A stretch of 64,000 nucleotides of DNA from Pseudomonas sp. SCA2728.1_7 (GTDB taxonomy: Bacteria > Pseudomonadota > Gammaproteobacteria > Pseudomonadales > Pseudomonadaceae): positions 1-64,000 of the forward strand of contig NZ_CP073104.1 of NCBI RefSeq assembly GCF_018138145.1, given 5' to 3'. Shown here in pieces: positions 61,857 to 64,000 of the stretch. The stretch's first letter is position 1. Each line of letters opens with the position of its first letter. Both the position numbers and the translations under genes were made by a program. The notes beneath the pieces are model-generated. The model was not told the origin of the DNA. It worked only from the letters and a program-made list of their open reading frames with translations, and ran no database searches.

Positions 61857-62722
61857 GTGCGGTCGCGGTATTGCGTCTGCCGTTGGCGGTGGACTTGAGT
61901 GGTTTCGTCAAACTGCTGCAACGCATGCAGGTGCCGCATCGCGTCAGCGAGGAGGCCGGCGAACAAGTGTTGTGGGCGCCGGCGGAAATCAGTGACGACG
62001 TGCGCTCGCTGTACGAGCGCTTCCCGGCGGGCGATCCCGATCAGCAAATGGACATCCCCGTCGCGCCGACCTTCAAGCGGCCGAGCTTCGCCGAGCAACT
62101 GAAATACGCCAAGGCCACCGGGTTCATCCTGTTGCTGTGCCTGATTGTCGGCGGGCTGACCTACCTCGGTGAGAACCTGCAAACGCTGCGCTGGCTGACC
62201 TTCCTCGATTTTCAGGTAGTTGGCGAGTACATCCATTTCACGCCGTTGGCCGACAGTCTGGCGGCGGGGCAGTGGTGGCGACTGGTCACGCCGATGCTGA
62301 TCCACTTCGGCATCCTCCACCTGGCCATGAACGGCATGTGGTACTGGGAGCTGGGCCGGCGTATCGAGTCGCGTCAGGGCAGCATCAACCTGATCGGCCT
62401 GACGCTGCTGTTCAGCCTCGTTTCCAACTACGCACAGTTTGTCTGGAGCGGTGCGACCTTGTTTGGCGGTCTGTCCGGCGTACTTTACGGTTTGCTCGGG
62501 CATTGCTGGATTTTCCAGCTGCTGGCGCCGAACCCGGCCTATCGCCTGCCGCGCGGCGTGCTGGTGATGATGCTGGTATGGTTGCTGGTGTGCATGTCCG
62601 GGCTGATCTCGATGATCGGTTTCGGCGAAATCGCCAACGCCGCCCATGTCGGCGGGTTACTCATCGGATGCTTCACCGGTTTGTTGGGTGGTTTGTATAA
62701 CCGCCGTAAACTGGCCGTCTGA
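61853..62722 (+). CDS. Rhomboid family intramembrane serine protease
   Basis: 289 residues. A cytoplasmic N-terminal domain of about 90 residues precedes six membrane helices. Catalytic Ser208 is in GGLSGVLYG and His265 in NAAHVGGLLIG; the His-x4-His-x3-Asn pattern of helix 2 is H151, H156, N160 (HFGILHLAMN). All rhomboid residues are intact. It cleaves membrane proteins within the bilayer; the substrate is unknown. Third gene of the nadK operon. Confidence 0.94.
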   Translation: MSAVAVLRLPLAVDLSGFVKLLQRMQVPHRVSEEAGEQVLWAPAEISDDVRSLYERFPAGDPDQQMDIPVAPTFKRPSFAEQLKYAKATGFILLLCLIVGGLTYLGENLQTLRWLTFLDFQVVGEYIHFTPLADSLAAGQWWRLVTPMLIHFGILHLAMNGMWYWELGRRIESRQGSINLIGLTLLFSLVSNYAQFVWSGATLFGGLSGVLYGLLGHCWIFQLLAPNPAYRLPRGVLVMMLVWLLVCMSGLISMIGFGEIANAAHVGGLLIGCFTGLLGGLYNRRKLAV

Positions 62723-62756
62723 AATTTTTCTGTAGATTAAGAGCACGGAGACCCTG

Positions 62757-63017
62757 ATGTCCTCTTTTAACGACATGATCAACAACATTACCCCGGAGAT
62801 CTACGAGAGTCTGAAACTGGCCGTGGAAATCGGCAAATGGTCGGACGGTGGCAAGCTCACCGCCGAACAGCGCGAACTGTCGCTGCAGGCGATGATCGCC
62901 TGGGAAATCCAGAACCTGCCTGAAGACCAGCGCACCGGTTACATGGGCCCGCAGGAATGTGCATCGAAGTCGATCGAAGTGCCGAACATCCTGTTCAAGT
63001 CGGATGCTATCCATTGA
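62757..63017 (+). CDS. YeaC-type DUF1315 protein
   Basis: 86 residues. The pattern FNDMINNITPEIYESLKLAVEIGKWSDG, LTAEQRELSLQAMIAWE, LPEDQRTGYMG is the DUF1315/YeaC family, all-helical and of unknown function. GGAGACCC precedes the start. Its stop overlaps the putative TTG start of the DUF2797 gene (ATTGA). Confidence 0.9.
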   Translation: MSSFNDMINNITPEIYESLKLAVEIGKWSDGGKLTAEQRELSLQAMIAWEIQNLPEDQRTGYMGPQECASKSIEVPNILFKSDAIH

Positions 63018-63844
63018 TCGAGATTGGCCGCGGTGCAATCAGCAAAATGTCGGCGCGCCTGGACGGGCCGAACGTGCAATACGCGTTTCGTCTGGATGAC
63101 GTCGAGGTGCCGGTCAACCCGTTGATCGGCACCACGGTGCGTCTGGAGTACCTGGGGGCGATCCACTGCACCCATTGCGGGCGCAAGACCAAAACCAGTT
63201 TCAGTCAGGGTTACTGCTATCCGTGCATGACCAAACTGGCGCAGTGCGACCTGTGCATCATGAGCCCGGAGCGCTGCCACTATGACGCCGGCACCTGTCG
63301 CGATCCTGCGTGGGGCGAGCAGTTCTGCATGACCGATCATGTGGTTTACCTGTCCAACTCGTCTGGCATCAAGGTTGGCATCACCCGTGCAACGCAACTG
63401 CCGACCCGCTGGATCGATCAGGGCGCGTGTCAGGCCTTGCCGATCATGCGCGTGTCGACGCGGCAGCAGTCGGGCTTCGTTGAAGATTTGTTCCGCAGCC
63501 AAGTGGCCGACAAAACCAACTGGCGTGCATTGCTCAAGGGCGATGCGGTGGCGGTGGATCTGGCGCAGGTGCGTGACCAGTTATTTGAAAGCTGCGCCGA
63601 AGGCCTGCAAGGTTTGCAGGAGCGATTCGGCCTACAGGCAATTCAGACCATTGCCGATGTCGAACCGCTGGAAATCCGCTATCCGGTCGAGCAATACCCG
63701 GCCAAAATCGTCAGCTTCAACCTGGACAAGAACCCGATTGCCGAAGGCACGTTGTTGGGCATCAAAGGCCAGTACCTGATCTTCGATACCGGCGTGATCA
63801 ATATTCGCAAGTACACGGCTTATCAGCTCGCCGTGCATCAATAA
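63014..63844 (+). CDS. DUF2797 protein with Cys-rich zinc motif
   Basis: 276 residues from a TTG at 63014 that overlaps the yeaC stop; ATG 63047 is an alternative, and the longer frame to 62957 overlaps yeaC and is unlikely. Zinc-type Cys pairs are CTHCGRK, CYPCMTK, CDLC, CHYDAGTC. A GIY-YIG-like segment (VVYLSNSSGIKVGITRATQ, then RWIDQGACQ) follows. It belongs to DUF2797, which is archaeal and proteobacterial. It stands between yeaC and pepN as in P. aeruginosa. No biochemical role is known to me. Confidence 0.85.
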   Translation: MIEIGRGAISKMSARLDGPNVQYAFRLDDVEVPVNPLIGTTVRLEYLGAIHCTHCGRKTKTSFSQGYCYPCMTKLAQCDLCIMSPERCHYDAGTCRDPAWGEQFCMTDHVVYLSNSSGIKVGITRATQLPTRWIDQGACQALPIMRVSTRQQSGFVEDLFRSQVADKTNWRALLKGDAVAVDLAQVRDQLFESCAEGLQGLQERFGLQAIQTIADVEPLEIRYPVEQYPAKIVSFNLDKNPIAEGTLLGIKGQYLIFDTGVINIRKYTAYQLAVHQ

Positions 63845-63854
63845 GGACTCCAGC

Positions 63855-64000
63855 ATGCGCACCGAACAACCGAAGATGATTTACCTGAAGGACTATCAGG
63901 CGCCCGAGTACCTGATCGACGAAACACACCTGACCTTCGAGTTGTTCGAGGATCACAGCCTGGTGCACGCGCAGTTGGTGATGCGCCGCAACCCGGCGCG
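63855..64000 (+). CDS. pepN: Aminopeptidase N, 5' end
   Basis: The first 48 codons only: MRTEQPKMIYLKDYQAPEYL, then DETHLTFELFEDHSLVHAQLVMRRN. This is the start of the gluzincin aminopeptidase PepN (about 885 residues), which removes N-terminal amino acids in the cytoplasm. AAGGA six bases before the ATG supports the start. The gene runs off the window. Confidence 0.93.
   Translation, partial: MRTEQPKMIYLKDYQAPEYLIDETHLTFELFEDHSLVHAQLVMRRNPA

Noticed and set aside
62957..63013. Upstream start of the DUF2797 frame
   Set aside because: It would overlap most of the yeaC C-terminus; the TTG overlapping the yeaC stop or ATG 63047 fits better.

Overview
The window is chromosomal DNA of a fluorescent pseudomonad, most likely from the Pseudomonas fluorescens complex. 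Three things support this. The order fabI - yej ABC transporter - mltD - gloB - yafS - rnhA - dnaQ - Lys/Arg decarboxylase, and the order DUF1853 - nadK - phosphoesterase - rhomboid - yeaC - DUF2797 - pepN, are the arrangements I know from P. aeruginosa (around PA1806-PA1818 and PA3083-PA3089). Several Pseudomonas-typical small families occur (DUF2790, DUF6124). The gaps are filled with REP/REPIN palindromes typical of this group. I see no rRNA, tRNA, prophage, insertion sequence or CRISPR array.

Layout. 0.2-9.9 kb: cell-wall hydrolase, LysR/MFS pair, a 12-unit REPIN array, a copper/heavy-metal-type two-component system with a DUF2790 protein, and two divergent L,D-transpeptidase genes. 9.9-18.3 kb: DoxX protein, a LysR / agmatine deiminase / polyamine-binding-protein cluster, the alkylation-repair operon ada - PEP-mutase-like - alkA, a VOC protein and a LysE exporter. 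18.6-25.6 kb: heme oxygenase plus bacteriophytochrome, a second LysE exporter, an ArsR-type regulator with two matching operators next to a medium-chain oxidoreductase and an ABM protein, an AraC regulator and a VOC protein. 25.7-29.8 kb: an iron-uptake unit of FecI-type sigma, FecR-type sensor and a TonB receptor with a signalling domain, with a possible Fur box. 30-38.3 kb: accessory stretch with a methyltransferase, a DUF6124 gene with a long unusual leader, a YafO-type toxin with a tiny unlisted partner gene, a GFA protein, an alpha/beta hydrolase, a three-gene molybdenum hydroxylase with dihaem cytochrome c, and a GAF-GGDEF protein. 38.9-55.5 kb: conserved core block (fabI, yejFEB with two yejA-like genes, mltD, gloB, yafS, rnhA, dnaQ, decarboxylase, GNAT). 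55.4-64 kb: LysR, FMN reductase, orphan ArsB, then the nadK-pepN block, with pepN cut by the window end.

The most notable structure lies between the genes. At least four families of palindromic repeats are present, some as tandem arrays with a fixed period, some as chimeras of two families and two in reversed polarity. In two places the repeat has become the end of a protein: it supplies the last 18 residues of the MFS transporter, and it supplies the stop codon of the AlkA-like glycosylase. The clearest candidate for an under-described system is the YafO toxin with a 48-57 residue partner unlike YafN. All functional assignments come from reading the sequence and from family knowledge; no searches were run.
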